Assembly: GCF_016464375.1 (NCBI RefSeq)
Contig: NZ_JADDIU010000020.1
Coordinates: forward strand, 1 to 51,570
Length of the DNA: 51,570 nt
Reading direction: 5' to 3'
Source: Bacillus renqingensis
Lineage (GTDB): Bacteria; Bacillota; Bacilli; Bacillales; Cytobacillaceae
The position numbers and the translations under genes are program-made. Every line of letters starts with the position of its first letter. The stretch's first letter is position 1. Of this stretch, positions 36,011-44,961 are shown piece by piece. The notes under the pieces were generated by a model that made no database searches, was not told the DNA's origin, and was given only the letters and a program-made list of their open reading frames with translations.

Positions 36011-36461
36011 TTGGTTATAACTTTTAAAGGTAAGAGAGATAAGACTTTTCACATAGTTTTTATCTGTAGTATTATATCTTATAGTCTAATTGGTTTCATT
36101 TTAGGCTTTTTATTAAAAAAAGAACACTCTGATCTTGATGTTATATTATTTTTGCTTATATTCTCTTTACCGATATTGATTTTTATTTGGTGTATTTTTG
36201 ATCTTAAGTACGTTCTTAAGAAAGACCTTATCTTTAAAAGCAGGGCTTTTTATAAAACGAATTCCATATAACAAAATACTTAATGTAAAGTTAGTTACAT
36301 TTACAATTGAAGATTTTTTGGTTGGTTTCAGAATGCTGTCTGCTAAGGACGGAATAAAAATTATATATGCTGGTGGTTATGGAGAGATTAAAATATCACC
36401 TAAAGAGAAGTCTTTATTTATAAGAGAGTTAAAAAAGCGGATAGATAGCAGTGCAAAATAA
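36011..36461 (+). pseudogene. Bacterial PH-domain membrane protein, frameshifted
   Basis: The first frame (36011-36271) gives two membrane helices and then the start of a bacterial PH domain, up to DLIFKS. The second frame continues directly with GLFIKRIPYNKILNVKLV and ends in ISPKEKSLFIRELKKRID, typical of this domain family. One extra A near 36241 explains the break. The start is probably TTG at 36011, close behind AAGGAGG. It may be a decayed gene or a sequencing error. It follows the left operator copy. Confidence 0.7.
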
Positions 36462-36498
36462 TATTGGAATAGTTTTGATGTGCATTATCAATAGAATT

Positions 36499-36532
36499 AT
36501 ATCCACCCTGATTATGAAACGTTGCCAATGAT
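36499..36532 (+). pseudogene. Short fragment of a CPBP-family gene
   Basis: ATTATGAAACGTTGCCAATG matches the intact CPBP gene near 44707 with one difference in 22 bases, encoding the YETLPM segment. No further reading frame remains. It supports the view that a second copy of this locus decayed here. Confidence 0.45.
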
Positions 36533-36628
36533 ATAACAATAATGATGTAGCATGAAATTCAAAATATCAGAGTCCTGTAAATAGTTGCATTATAAATATA
36601 AGTTGTTAGATAAGAAAGCAATTTAGGG

Positions 36629-37627
36629 GTGAATATTCTGGATAAGTTGCCAATAGATAAAGTAATAACGGAATATGAAATAATTCCAACAGATATAAAA
36701 TTACTTGGAGGTTTCGAAAACAATGTCCTTGAATGTATTGGGCAAGATAAGTCGATTGTTTTAAAATTTTATACTACTCAAAAATATTCAATTGAACGAA
36801 TAAAAGCTGAATTAAATTGGATTCGACACTTACAAGGTGCTGATGTTATAGTAACCTCTCCTATACCTACAATTAATGGTGAATTAATTGTAACAGCTTG
36901 CAATATTTTTAATCAGAAGTATCATGTTGTGGCTTATGAAAAAGCAAAAGGAACTCCGGTTAATGATATGAATTCGAATGAATGGGATGATCATTTATTT
37001 TATATTTGGGGAAAAACGATGGGCAAAATGCATGTGGCAGCAAAAAGTTTTCAATTCTCTAATGATATTTTTAAAACATTACAATGGAATAAGGAAGATA
37101 TAATTGTATCTCCCCCTGAACTAGGAAAGACAATACATTCGCAATGGAATAAATTTATAAGTGAGATGAAACAATTTCCAAAAGACCCTCATTCTTACGG
37201 TTTTATCCATCATGATTTGCACCAACAAAATTTCTATTTAGACCATAATGAGTTAGTTTTATTTGACTTCGGTGACGGGATATTTCATTGGTTTGCTAAT
37301 GATATAGCAATATCGTTGTATCATGCGATCCAAAGTATACAAGCGAATGAGCAGAAAAAAAGAAAGGAATTTGCAATGACTTTTCTTTCTTCTTTTATTA
37401 GGGGATATATGAGAGCAAATCAATTAAATGAGAAATCATTGTTAAAGATACCATTTTTCATTAACTATCGACAAATTTATTCCTACGTTTATTTTATAAA
37501 TTACTTAAGCGTGGAACAAAAAAAACAAGTTCAGGTTACTAACATGCTAAAAAAAATGAAGAACAATATTGAAAAGCATATTCCATATCTAAATATAAAC
37601 GATAATGACATAAAATCACTTCTATAA
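36629..37627 (+). CDS. Aminoglycoside phosphotransferase (APH)-family kinase-like protein
   Basis: 332 residues. It has the protein-kinase-like fold of the APH/choline kinase family, with the catalytic loop HHDLHQQN (Asp196, Asn201) and the metal motif DFGD (213-216). The substrate is unknown: similar proteins phosphorylate aminoglycosides, choline, homoserine or spore-coat components, so resistance cannot be claimed. AGGGG overlaps the GTG at 36629; a CTG at 36638 or TTG at 36644 are alternative starts. AT-rich, surrounded by remnants. Confidence 0.8.
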   Translation: MNILDKLPIDKVITEYEIIPTDIKLLGGFENNVLECIGQDKSIVLKFYTTQKYSIERIKAELNWIRHLQGADVIVTSPIPTINGELIVTACNIFNQKYHVVAYEKAKGTPVNDMNSNEWDDHLFYIWGKTMGKMHVAAKSFQFSNDIFKTLQWNKEDIIVSPPELGKTIHSQWNKFISEMKQFPKDPHSYGFIHHDLHQQNFYLDHNELVLFDFGDGIFHWFANDIAISLYHAIQSIQANEQKKRKEFAMTFLSSFIRGYMRANQLNEKSLLKIPFFINYRQIYSYVYFINYLSVEQKKQVQVTNMLKKMKNNIEKHIPYLNINDNDIKSLL

Positions 37628-37633
37628 CGATTT

Positions 37634-37940
37634 GAGAAAGTGCAACGGTTCTTATAATTAAATCGTTATTTTTCTTTTTGATATAGCAATTTGGAATTGG
37701 GAAGTGTAAACTGAACTGTATAAGTGAGAGAGCATACAACTCTTGCTTCGCAGTTCAGTTTATACTCCCGGGCATATCCAAAACTGGGCCATGGTCAGGA
37801 ACCAGCTGCTCCTTCATGATGAGCTTAAAGATAGAGTTTTAAAATTCATTGAGTATAGTGAACTTTCATACTTTATTTGACAAGCCCAGATTGTCTTGAA
37901 AACCGTTTGATTTAATTCCATAATTGATCCATCATGATTT
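37634..37940 (-). pseudogene. Remnant of a second copy of the winged-helix regulator, interrupted
   Basis: The minus strand at about 37890-37935 matches the intact regulator gene around codons SIMELN...FQD, with a 16-base deletion, and 37634-37697 matches its last 20 codons (IIRTVAL in place of IARTVAL). About 190 bases between the two parts have no counterpart and carry a 16-bp inverted repeat. The N-terminal DNA-binding part is absent. Confidence 0.75.
37703..37766. repeat. 16-bp inverted repeat inside the regulator remnant
   Basis: AGTGTAAACTGAACTG (37703-37718) is the reverse complement of CAGTTCAGTTTATACT (37751-37766) except at one base. It lies within the 190-base insert that splits the regulator remnant, and may be the end structure of a small insertion or a hairpin. 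Confidence 0.6.
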
Positions 37941-37992
37941 ACCCCATTACATCATAGTAATCATTCAGACTTTCATTGTTCAGCGTAGCTGT

Positions 37993-38568
37993 TCATTCGC
38001 TTCTAATAAACTCCTCATTTAACAATGAATACATATATAAATCATCGTATTTTCCCGTACCATATTCATATTGTCTCAATAATCCTTCCTTTACAAAATG
38101 AAAATTTTCTAATAATTTTAACGAGGCGATATTTTCAGGTTCAACTAACGCTTCAATCCTATTTATGTTCATGTCTTTAAACCCATATTGTAAAATATTT
38201 GCTAATGCTTCACTCATAAGACCTTTTCCCCAAAATTTTCGATGTAATTCATAACCAATTTCAGCGCGCATATTTGCTTTACTAATATTTAGAAAACCAC
38301 AGCTTCCGATTATTTTAGGATCATCTTTTAAAGAAATGCCCCACCTTATTCCAGTTTGTTCTTTAAATATATTTTCATACCATTTAATTTCTTTTTTTGT
38401 CTCTTGTATCGATTCATATGGGTGTATACCCATGTACCTCCTTACACATTCGTCTGATAAATAAGTATGCATGTCGACAGCATCTGAGGCATTAGCTTGC
38501 TTTAATATTAATCTTTCAGTATTGATAATAGGAATTAATTCTGGAAATTGTAACTTATTTTTAGTCAT
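37993..38568 (-). CDS. GNAT acetyltransferase, RimJ/RimL type
   Basis: 191 residues from MTKNKLQFPELIP, with GGAGG six bases upstream. The family segments are all present: TERLILKQANASDA at the start, WGISLKDDPKIIGSCGF, the acetyl-CoA site HRKFWGKGLMSEAL, and the N...ASLKLLENFHF end. Relatives acetylate the N-terminus of ribosomal proteins or small molecules. A related, decayed gene lies at 43715. Confidence 0.85.
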   Translation of the reverse strand: MTKNKLQFPELIPIINTERLILKQANASDAVDMHTYLSDECVRRYMGIHPYESIQETKKEIKWYENIFKEQTGIRWGISLKDDPKIIGSCGFLNISKANMRAEIGYELHRKFWGKGLMSEALANILQYGFKDMNINRIEALVEPENIASLKLLENFHFVKEGLLRQYEYGTGKYDDLYMYSLLNEEFIRSE

Positions 38569-38703
38569 CGTATCCTCCATTTGATTTAAATTATAAAGAA
38601 AAATCACTATTCCGTGTCGACTTATTTAACATGTTAATAATTAGTCTCGATCCACTCCTCTGCCGGGATTACATATGACCTTATCCAAAAACCATTGATA
38701 ATC

Positions 38704-39240
38704 TTAATAATTATAAGGAATAATTGTAAGTGCAACCGTTCTTGCAATTGAATCCTTATTTTTTTCTTTTTGATGATACGTATATAGAAGTTTGGAAAGA
38801 TCGTCTTGAAAACTGATAAATTCTTCATCCGTTAGGTTTAATTCCATGATTGAAAAAGTGGAAAGGTCTTTATTAATATTTTCTGATTTTAAAAAATCTA
38901 AGTAACTTTGATATTGTTGTAAGATAAATAATTGATAGTAAGAAATAAAGTCGATTTTATCTTCATCTTTTGCATTATCCCAATCTTCTTCCTCAATTTT
39001 AATGGCATTTTCATTTAAGGCATAGTAGTTTTCCATTACTGATCGCACTTTTTCTTGTCGTATAACAAAAATTACATTTGAATCCTGCATATGTTGAATA
39101 TGTCTATATAAAGTTGCTTGAGAAACATCTTTAAGCTTTTTGGCTATTTCTAAAGTTGTCATCCCTTCATCTTTCTTATCCATTAATGCTAATGCAATTT
39201 TCATTCTAATCGGGTGTATAAGTACTTCCATTTTTCTCAT
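38704..39240 (-). CDS. Winged-helix (ArsR-like) transcriptional regulator
   Basis: 178 residues from MRKMEVLIHPIRMKIALALM, with AAGGAG upstream; the longer open frame to 39342 runs through its promoter. The helix-turn-helix is at about 25-70 (MTTLEIAKKLKDVSQATLYRHIQHMQ), followed by a helical, acidic effector part. Its minus-strand promoter is TTGATT (39306-39301), 17 bp, TATATA (39283-39278). It is divergent from the ABC cluster, and the palindrome at 39333 lies between them. Confidence 0.82.
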   Translation of the reverse strand: MRKMEVLIHPIRMKIALALMDKKDEGMTTLEIAKKLKDVSQATLYRHIQHMQDSNVIFVIRQEKVRSVMENYYALNENAIKIEEEDWDNAKDEDKIDFISYYQLFILQQYQSYLDFLKSENINKDLSTFSIMELNLTDEEFISFQDDLSKLLYTYHQKEKNKDSIARTVALTIIPYNY

Positions 39241-39309
39241 TAGTAGTGCTCCTTTACTTATGGCTTCAAACCAATTATATATAACAATTAAATTTCCACA
39301 AATCAACTT

Positions 39310-39352
39310 GCTTTTTACTCCATTATACATTATCATTATCAATAATGAAACT
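39310..39352 (+). promoter_or_regulatory. Promoter/operator segment, right copy, with 16-bp palindrome
   Basis: Nearly identical to 35908-35950. The palindrome TCATTATCAATAATGA lies at 39333-39348, between the divergent regulator gene and the ABC transporter operon. TTGCTT (39308-39313) and TATCAT (39331-39336) with a 17-bp spacer could be the forward promoter, in which case the palindrome covers its -10 region, as expected for repression. Confidence 0.7.
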
Positions 39353-39397
39353 GAATTTAATTATGAGTAATTATTTTTAAAACAAAGGAGAATAATA

Positions 39398-39622
39398 ATG
39401 AATTTGAATTTTGATCAGTTGTATGAAGTTGATTGGCATGCAGTTTTGCCGATACTCATTCCGATCTTATTAGTAAATGTTATATTAATGTTTATTGCTT
39501 TTCTTGATATGTACATTTACAGAGAGAGTCGAGACAAGAAACTTTTTTGGATCATTGTCATTTTGCTTTTTAATACATTTGGATCTGTACTATATTTAGT
39601 TATTGGTAGAAAGAAAGGGTGA
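39398..39622 (+). CDS. Small PLDc_N-domain membrane protein (YxlE-like)
   Basis: 74 residues with two membrane helices and the PLDc_N signature (FWIIVILLFNTFGSVLYLVIGRK). B. subtilis YxlE is a relative that lies next to the YxlFG ABC transporter and acts with the sigma-Y system; here the same neighbourhood is found, but without the sigma factor. It is the first gene of the operon after the operator. Confidence 0.8.
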   Translation: MNLNFDQLYEVDWHAVLPILIPILLVNVILMFIAFLDMYIYRESRDKKLFWIIVILLFNTFGSVLYLVIGRKKG

Positions 39623-39628
39623 TAATCA

Positions 39629-40534
39629 ATGGAATTAGTTATGCAAAAAGTAAATAAAGCATTCAAGGAAAAGAAAGTAATCAATAATTTTTCATTACAT
39701 ATTCATTCTGGTGAATGCGTTGGTTTAATTGGTCCCAATGGAGCTGGAAAATCAACAATCATGAAAATGATTACGGGAATACTTCAACAGGATTCAGGAA
39801 TGATCAAACTGAATAATAAAGAAATGACTAAAATGAAAAAGGCGGTAGGATACTTACCTCAATACCCAACATTTTATGAATGGATGAGAGTAAAAGAATC
39901 ACTAATATTTATGGGGCAATTATTTGAAATACCTGATAAAACATTACAACAACGAATAAAAGAATTGTTGCATACGGTAGGTCTAGAGAATAATGAGGAA
40001 GATCGCATTGTAACACTCTCAGGTGGTATGAAGCAGCGTCTTGGAATTGCGCAGGCTCTTCTTCATAAACCGACCTTTGTTATATTAGATGAACCTGTTT
40101 CAGCATTAGATCCAGTTGGTAGACGTGAAATCATTCAATTAATTCAACAAATTAAAAACAATACAACCGTATTACTATCTACACATATTTTGAGTGATGC
40201 AGAAGAAATATGTGATCGCTTTGTTATTTTGAAAGATGGAGAGTTAGTCGCTGACACAAATAATGAAGACATTTTTGGAAGTAGATTTCAAAATACATTA
40301 AGTATTGAATTGGTTAATGAAGACATTTATATAGAAGAACTATTAAACAAACAAACTTATGTAAAAAATATTAAAAAGCAGCATGATCGATATTTGATAG
40401 AAGTGACTGATATAGATAAAAACAAATTTGATGTAATGAAAATAATCAACGAGAAGCGAATTAACTACAAAAAAATAGAAATATACAGAGAAAATTTAGA
40501 AGATATATTCTTAAATTTGGTGGTGAAAAAATGA
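39629..40534 (+). CDS. ABC transporter ATP-binding protein (YxlF-like)
   Basis: 301 residues. Walker A GPNGAGKST (about 35-43), signature LSGGMKQR, Walker B VILDEP and H-loop STH are all present. The C-terminal 80 residues form the extension typical of drug or antibiotic peptide exporters of the CcmA type. It overlaps the next permease gene by four bases. Confidence 0.9.
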   Translation: MELVMQKVNKAFKEKKVINNFSLHIHSGECVGLIGPNGAGKSTIMKMITGILQQDSGMIKLNNKEMTKMKKAVGYLPQYPTFYEWMRVKESLIFMGQLFEIPDKTLQQRIKELLHTVGLENNEEDRIVTLSGGMKQRLGIAQALLHKPTFVILDEPVSALDPVGRREIIQLIQQIKNNTTVLLSTHILSDAEEICDRFVILKDGELVADTNNEDIFGSRFQNTLSIELVNEDIYIEELLNKQTYVKNIKKQHDRYLIEVTDIDKNKFDVMKIINEKRINYKKIEIYRENLEDIFLNLVVKK

Positions 40535-41307
40535 AACAATATAAGGTCCTATTAAAAAAAGAATGGAAACAGTTTTTGATGGAGTGGAAAATAATATGGT
40601 TCCCTATTGTATTTATTTTACTAGGGCTTATGCAGCCTGTTGTTACTTATTATATGCCACTTTTAATGGAGACTTTTGGGGGAAGTGAAGGAATTACAAT
40701 AGATCCGTTAGTGATGAAACAGACAAGTGGCGAAGTTTTAGCTAGTACGATCGGTTCCCAATTTGATCAGTTAGGTGTAATGGTTATTGTTATTAGCATT
40801 ATGGGAATGATACAGATGGACAGGAAGGATGGAATGTTAGATATTATTTTGACCAAGCCTGTCAGCCTAATATCTTACGTATTATCTAAATACTCTTCTC
40901 ATTTATTATTAGTTCTTTTCTCTATTAGCGTTGGTTATTTGATTTCGTATGGTTACACTGTTTTTTTATTTGACCCAATTCCAATTCAAAATGTGTTACT
41001 TGGATTTGCCTACTATTCCTTTTGGATTGCATTTATAGTTGCTTTAGTTTTATTAATGAGTGCCGTATTTAAACAAACAGCTATTCTTGCCATTAGCTCT
41101 ATTGGTATTTTGTTTATGATTCATATGATGAAGGGCTGGAATCGTATACTTGATCTTTTGTTGCCATCTACAATATCTGCTGAAGCAATGAATCAAATTA
41201 TTACAGGTCAAGGTTCAGAAATATTTATTCATATAGTAGTTACTGTTCTTTGGTCAATCATTCTAATTTATTTAACGGTTCAAAAATTAAGTATTAGAAA
41301 AGAATAG
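40531..41307 (+). CDS. ABC-2 type permease (YxlG-like)
   Basis: 258 residues with six predicted membrane helices. An N-terminal helix is followed by an extracellular part and the ABC-2 segment (MDRKDGMLDIILTKPVSLISYVLSK). It pairs with the ATPase upstream; the substrate is unknown. The next gene follows within four bases. Confidence 0.85.
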   Translation: MKQYKVLLKKEWKQFLMEWKIIWFPIVFILLGLMQPVVTYYMPLLMETFGGSEGITIDPLVMKQTSGEVLASTIGSQFDQLGVMVIVISIMGMIQMDRKDGMLDIILTKPVSLISYVLSKYSSHLLLVLFSISVGYLISYGYTVFLFDPIPIQNVLLGFAYYSFWIAFIVALVLLMSAVFKQTAILAISSIGILFMIHMMKGWNRILDLLLPSTISAEAMNQIITGQGSEIFIHIVVTVLWSIILIYLTVQKLSIRKE

Positions 41308-41310
41308 AGA

Positions 41311-42027
41311 ATGGAGGAGATATTTATGTTACAAGTTGTATCACTTATAAAATCATTTGATGGAAAGCCTGTTTTAAAAGGAATTAATTTACATGTGAAA
41401 GAGAATGATATATTAGCATTTGTAGGTGGAAACGGAGCTGGTAAAAGTACCACATTAAATATTATTACTGGGATCATAGAGGAAGATAATGGAATAATAC
41501 AAATAAACGGAATAAATAAAAGTTCAAGCGTTGATTATAAAAAACAATTTTTTTATATACCAGATACGATTCAAGTGTTCAACCATGTAACTGCAAGAAA
41601 TTGGTTATTATTTTTAATGCGAATCTATGAATGCAATAAAATAGATGTATTAAACAAATATATACAGGAATTTGATTTAGAGCATGATTTAGATAAACAA
41701 GTTGGTTCCTATTCCTATGGTATGTTGCATAAATTGGCTTTAATAGCGGCTTTTACAATACATCCTAAAATCATTATTATGGATGAACCGATGAATGGAC
41801 TTGATCCACATGCAATGGTTACATTTAAAGAATCATTAAATATCTATGTCCAAAATGGTGGAACAGCTATTTTTTCGACTCATCTATTAGATATTGCTGA
41901 GAAAATCTGTACTAAAATTGCTATATTAAAAGATGGAAAAATAGTTCTCCAAGATGATATGGATAGTGCAACTAAAACTGGCTCTTTAGAAAGTATTTTT
42001 ATGGAGAATCAATATGATGAATATTGA
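41311..42027 (+). CDS. Second ABC transporter ATP-binding protein
   Basis: 238 residues; the ATG at 41326 (MLQVVSL) or the one at 41311 may be used. GGAGG at 41313 favours 41326. Walker A GGNGAGKST and Walker B IIMDEP are present. The signature motif is degenerate: YSYGMLHKL in place of LSGGQ, retained in this family of bacteriocin-type exporters. It overlaps the next permease by 14 bases. Confidence 0.85.
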   Translation: MEEIFMLQVVSLIKSFDGKPVLKGINLHVKENDILAFVGGNGAGKSTTLNIITGIIEEDNGIIQINGINKSSSVDYKKQFFYIPDTIQVFNHVTARNWLLFLMRIYECNKIDVLNKYIQEFDLEHDLDKQVGSYSYGMLHKLALIAAFTIHPKIIIMDEPMNGLDPHAMVTFKESLNIYVQNGGTAIFSTHLLDIAEKICTKIAILKDGKIVLQDDMDSATKTGSLESIFMENQYDEY

Positions 42028-43573
42028 ATTAATTCAATTATTTATGAATGATTATTATAAATTACCAAGGCAAAAGAGCATCCGTGTTGTCTTAACTATT
42101 GCAATTGTTTATTTTTTTATGCAACTATTTGTAGTAAATGGTTACATATTTTTGAGACATGATGTGAGTACATTAATCATTTTAAATATTTTACTTGTAT
42201 TCATTTTAAGTGGACTAACAACGCTTTATTTCTCATATGCATTGTTATTGTCTAATGAAGAATATGAAAAGTTAATTTATCTTCCAATAAGTGAACAAGA
42301 TATTATGAGGTCGAAAATAATAAGTAGCATGCTTTTACCATTAACATTTTCGCTCGCTCCTCAATGGATAACCGTACTATTCATGATCATGAAGTTTGAA
42401 TGGATGATTTTATTAAAATATCTTTTATTTATTCCATTATTTGTTTTGTTAATTATATTGATCCATTACGTACCAATGTCTATTTTATATTTAATCAGAA
42501 AGTATTTTAAAAGTCATGCCCATTTTTTAATTGTAAACAGTCTGGTTATTCTATGCTTATGGGGAGGGGCGATCTATTCATTTGTTTCCTTCGTTAATTT
42601 AAAAGAAATTCATTTTAACGTACATGGTATGAGTGCCTTACAATTCGTGGATGAGTTAATTTTATTTATACACCATGTGATATCATCTTTACCAATAATG
42701 ACATCGTTGCTTGGAAACAATGAAGCCGTAAAATATATCATCTTATTATTGTTACTATCTTTTACTAATTTCTTTATGTTTACAGTAGCAAGTTATAATA
42801 TAGCAAAAAGATATAAGATTAATTCACAATTAGATTCCAAACCTTTGGCTATTAATCAAAAGAGGATGCTATTCTCAAAAAGTGACCTGTTATTTTATAT
42901 GCAAAGAGAAAATTTAATCATTCAATCTTATGCCTACTTTAGAGTACAAATGTTGATAACAGTCATAATGCCAATTATTATTGGGTTCATTGTTCTTTTA
43001 TTTAAAGAAAATATTTTTAACCTATTAGATATTTCTTTTTTAAAAGCAAACTTTTTCATTGTATATTCTTATGTTGTATTTCTTATGTGCATCTTTAATA
43101 ATCAAATAGGAACAGTCTATTCTAAAGAGGGAAAATTGTACGCTACACAAAAATATATGCCTTTAAATGAATCTTTATTAAATACAGCCAAAGTGATTTA
43201 TATAACAATTATGAATATCATCAGTATTGTTATTAGCTTTGTTGTTTACTTTGTGATGGAAGGATTTACTGTTAACAGTATACTTATGCTCATTTTTTTG
43301 ATTATTTTATGTTTGTTAAATAATCTATTAGCACCATTATTTGATAAGAAAAAGCCAATGGTAGATTGGGAAAAGGCATCTGATGCGATTAAATCGAATT
43401 TCAATGTTGTAATAGGGATGGTTACTTCCATACCAGTTGTTAGTTTATTTCTCATCATTCATGCAATTGGGTTGATGATGAATATAAGTCAAATTCTTTT
43501 ACTTTCAGTTCTAGCAGTTTTAGCCATTGTTTTAGTAATTTTTCTTAGAAAAAAAATATATGCAAATACCTAA
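42014..43573 (+). CDS. Large ABC-2-like permease
   Basis: 519 residues with about twelve hydrophobic segments. It starts inside the end of the upstream ATPase gene, so the two are coupled. The central soluble loops are basic (QLDSKPLAINQKRML). Similar two-gene modules export or give immunity against peptides; no substrate can be assigned here. Confidence 0.8.
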   Translation: MMNIELIQLFMNDYYKLPRQKSIRVVLTIAIVYFFMQLFVVNGYIFLRHDVSTLIILNILLVFILSGLTTLYFSYALLLSNEEYEKLIYLPISEQDIMRSKIISSMLLPLTFSLAPQWITVLFMIMKFEWMILLKYLLFIPLFVLLIILIHYVPMSILYLIRKYFKSHAHFLIVNSLVILCLWGGAIYSFVSFVNLKEIHFNVHGMSALQFVDELILFIHHVISSLPIMTSLLGNNEAVKYIILLLLLSFTNFFMFTVASYNIAKRYKINSQLDSKPLAINQKRMLFSKSDLLFYMQRENLIIQSYAYFRVQMLITVIMPIIIGFIVLLFKENIFNLLDISFLKANFFIVYSYVVFLMCIFNNQIGTVYSKEGKLYATQKYMPLNESLLNTAKVIYITIMNIISIVISFVVYFVMEGFTVNSILMLIFLIILCLLNNLLAPLFDKKKPMVDWEKASDAIKSNFNVVIGMVTSIPVVSLFLIIHAIGLMMNISQILLLSVLAVLAIVLVIFLRKKIYANT

Positions 43574-43641
43574 TACGCCTACAATTAAAAAGTTGACTGC
43601 TCTGAATGTCACCTAAGGTGCAAATACAAGGTATATCATTA

Positions 43642-43682
43642 AAGTTATCTTGTTTTATCTTTAGTAAAGCAAGATAGCTTTT
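43642..43682 (+). terminator. Probable terminator of the ABC operon
   Basis: AAGTTATCTTG (43642-43652) pairs with CAAGATAGCTT (43670-43680) with one G-U pair and a 17-base loop, followed by a short TTTC. Confidence 0.6.
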
Positions 43683-43714
43683 CAATGTAAATATACACAG
43701 AGAGGATAGATTCA

Positions 43715-44100
43715 ATGAACTTGACAAGGGAGTTTCCCATAATAGAGACACAGCGTTTTCGTAGGGATATTCGGTTGAATGATGCAGAAGATATTTACTT
43801 TATTTTTCAAAAGAAGAAGTAACAAAATACTATGAACTTAATACTTTTACCAAAGTAAATGAAGCCTGTCAGATTATTGAGAGTTGGCGTGAACGGTTTA
43901 CAAATAATCGAGGGATAAGATGGGGTATAGAAGATATAAAACATAGAAAAATTATTGGTAGTATTGGATTCCATAATTGGGTAAAAGAACATTATAAAGC
44001 AGAAAAAGGCTCCGAATTAACAACAACCTATTGAAGAAAGGGTGTCATGTCTGAAGTAATCGTACCTATTTTAAAAAAGTATGGATTAAAATGTTTATAA
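43715..44100 (+). pseudogene. Decayed GNAT acetyltransferase gene
   Basis: The ATG frame (MNLTREFPIIETQRFRRDIR) breaks at about 43815 by a one-base shift. The second frame continues EEVTKYYELNTFTKVNEAC and IRWGIEDIKHRKIIGSIGF, then has TGA where the family has the Trp of YWRKGVMSE. It ends before the last third of the domain. The family is RimJ/RimL-like. Confidence 0.8.
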
Positions 44101-44151
44101 TTCGTTATTGATTGGAACTGTGTGCTTAAAGATTTTCAAGGAGATGTTAGT

Positions 44152-44847
44152 ATGAACAGTAACGATAAAGAAAAACGCTTTCTCTCTTGGAGAGATATCA
44201 TAATATTATTAATTTTAACTTTAATGGTTATTCCAATTGTTCTGGAAAATGTGATTGCCAGTTTTTTATTAACGTTAATAGAAAACGAAGTGTACGCAGG
44301 TACAATAACCGGATTAATTATGGCTATTGTTTTTCTGTTTTTAACTTATATATTTTGTATTAAAAAACATCGTCTAACCTGGAGTGCAATTGGACTAAGG
44401 AGTTTTAACCCTCGTTTTATTTGGCATATTACTTTGAGCATCCTTATAATTCTTGTTTTTAGTGTGTTGGCTCTCTACACGTTGGATTTTTTGGGCATAG
44501 CTTATCAAAATCAGAGAACAGAAGATATCCAACATAATTTTAGTTTTCTTACGGCCATAGTAGCTCTTCTATCGGCCGTTGTCGTATCACCTATATATGA
44601 GGAAATATTTTATAGAGGAGTTCTTTACAACTTTTTTAGAACAAAGATGGGACAATTATGGGGGCTAATCGTAAATGCAACTATATTCACTTTAGTACAT
44701 ATACCCCATTATGAAACATTGCCAATGATGTTCGCGGGAGGCATTGTTTTTGCTTGGCTCTATGAAAAGTCTTCCTCTATTTTTCCTGCAATTCTTGCAC
44801 ATGCATTACTAAATTTAATTGGGGTTACATTATCATTCTTAACATAA
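44152..44847 (+). CDS. CPBP intramembrane metalloprotease-family protein
   Basis: 231 residues from MNSNDKEKRF, with AAGGAG upstream; the frame is open to 44122. About seven membrane helices. Catalytic motifs of the family: EExxxR (Glu150, Glu151, Arg155), the His of LVHIPHY (His183) and HxxxN (His217, Asn221). CPBP proteins process prenylated proteins or give immunity to bacteriocins; the substrate here is unknown. A 30-base scrap of a second copy lies at 36499. Confidence 0.87.
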   Translation: MNSNDKEKRFLSWRDIIILLILTLMVIPIVLENVIASFLLTLIENEVYAGTITGLIMAIVFLFLTYIFCIKKHRLTWSAIGLRSFNPRFIWHITLSILIILVFSVLALYTLDFLGIAYQNQRTEDIQHNFSFLTAIVALLSAVVVSPIYEEIFYRGVLYNFFRTKMGQLWGLIVNATIFTLVHIPHYETLPMMFAGGIVFAWLYEKSSSIFPAILAHALLNLIGVTLSFLT

Positions 44848-44961
44848 AGGAAATACGCCTCGATATATGCAAAGCTTCGTAAGCGTCAATTCACGCCCAC
44901 CTTCTATTAACTTATCATCCATGGCATAATCTGATTAGATGTTATTTCAGGAGGTTTTGCG

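Noticed and set aside
36629..37627. Calling the APH-like gene an aminoglycoside-resistance gene
   Set aside because: Only the general kinase motifs are visible; substrate-specific features of known resistance enzymes were not recognised.
38634..38828. 64-codon minus-strand frame
   Set aside because: Out-of-frame shadow of the end of the winged-helix regulator gene.
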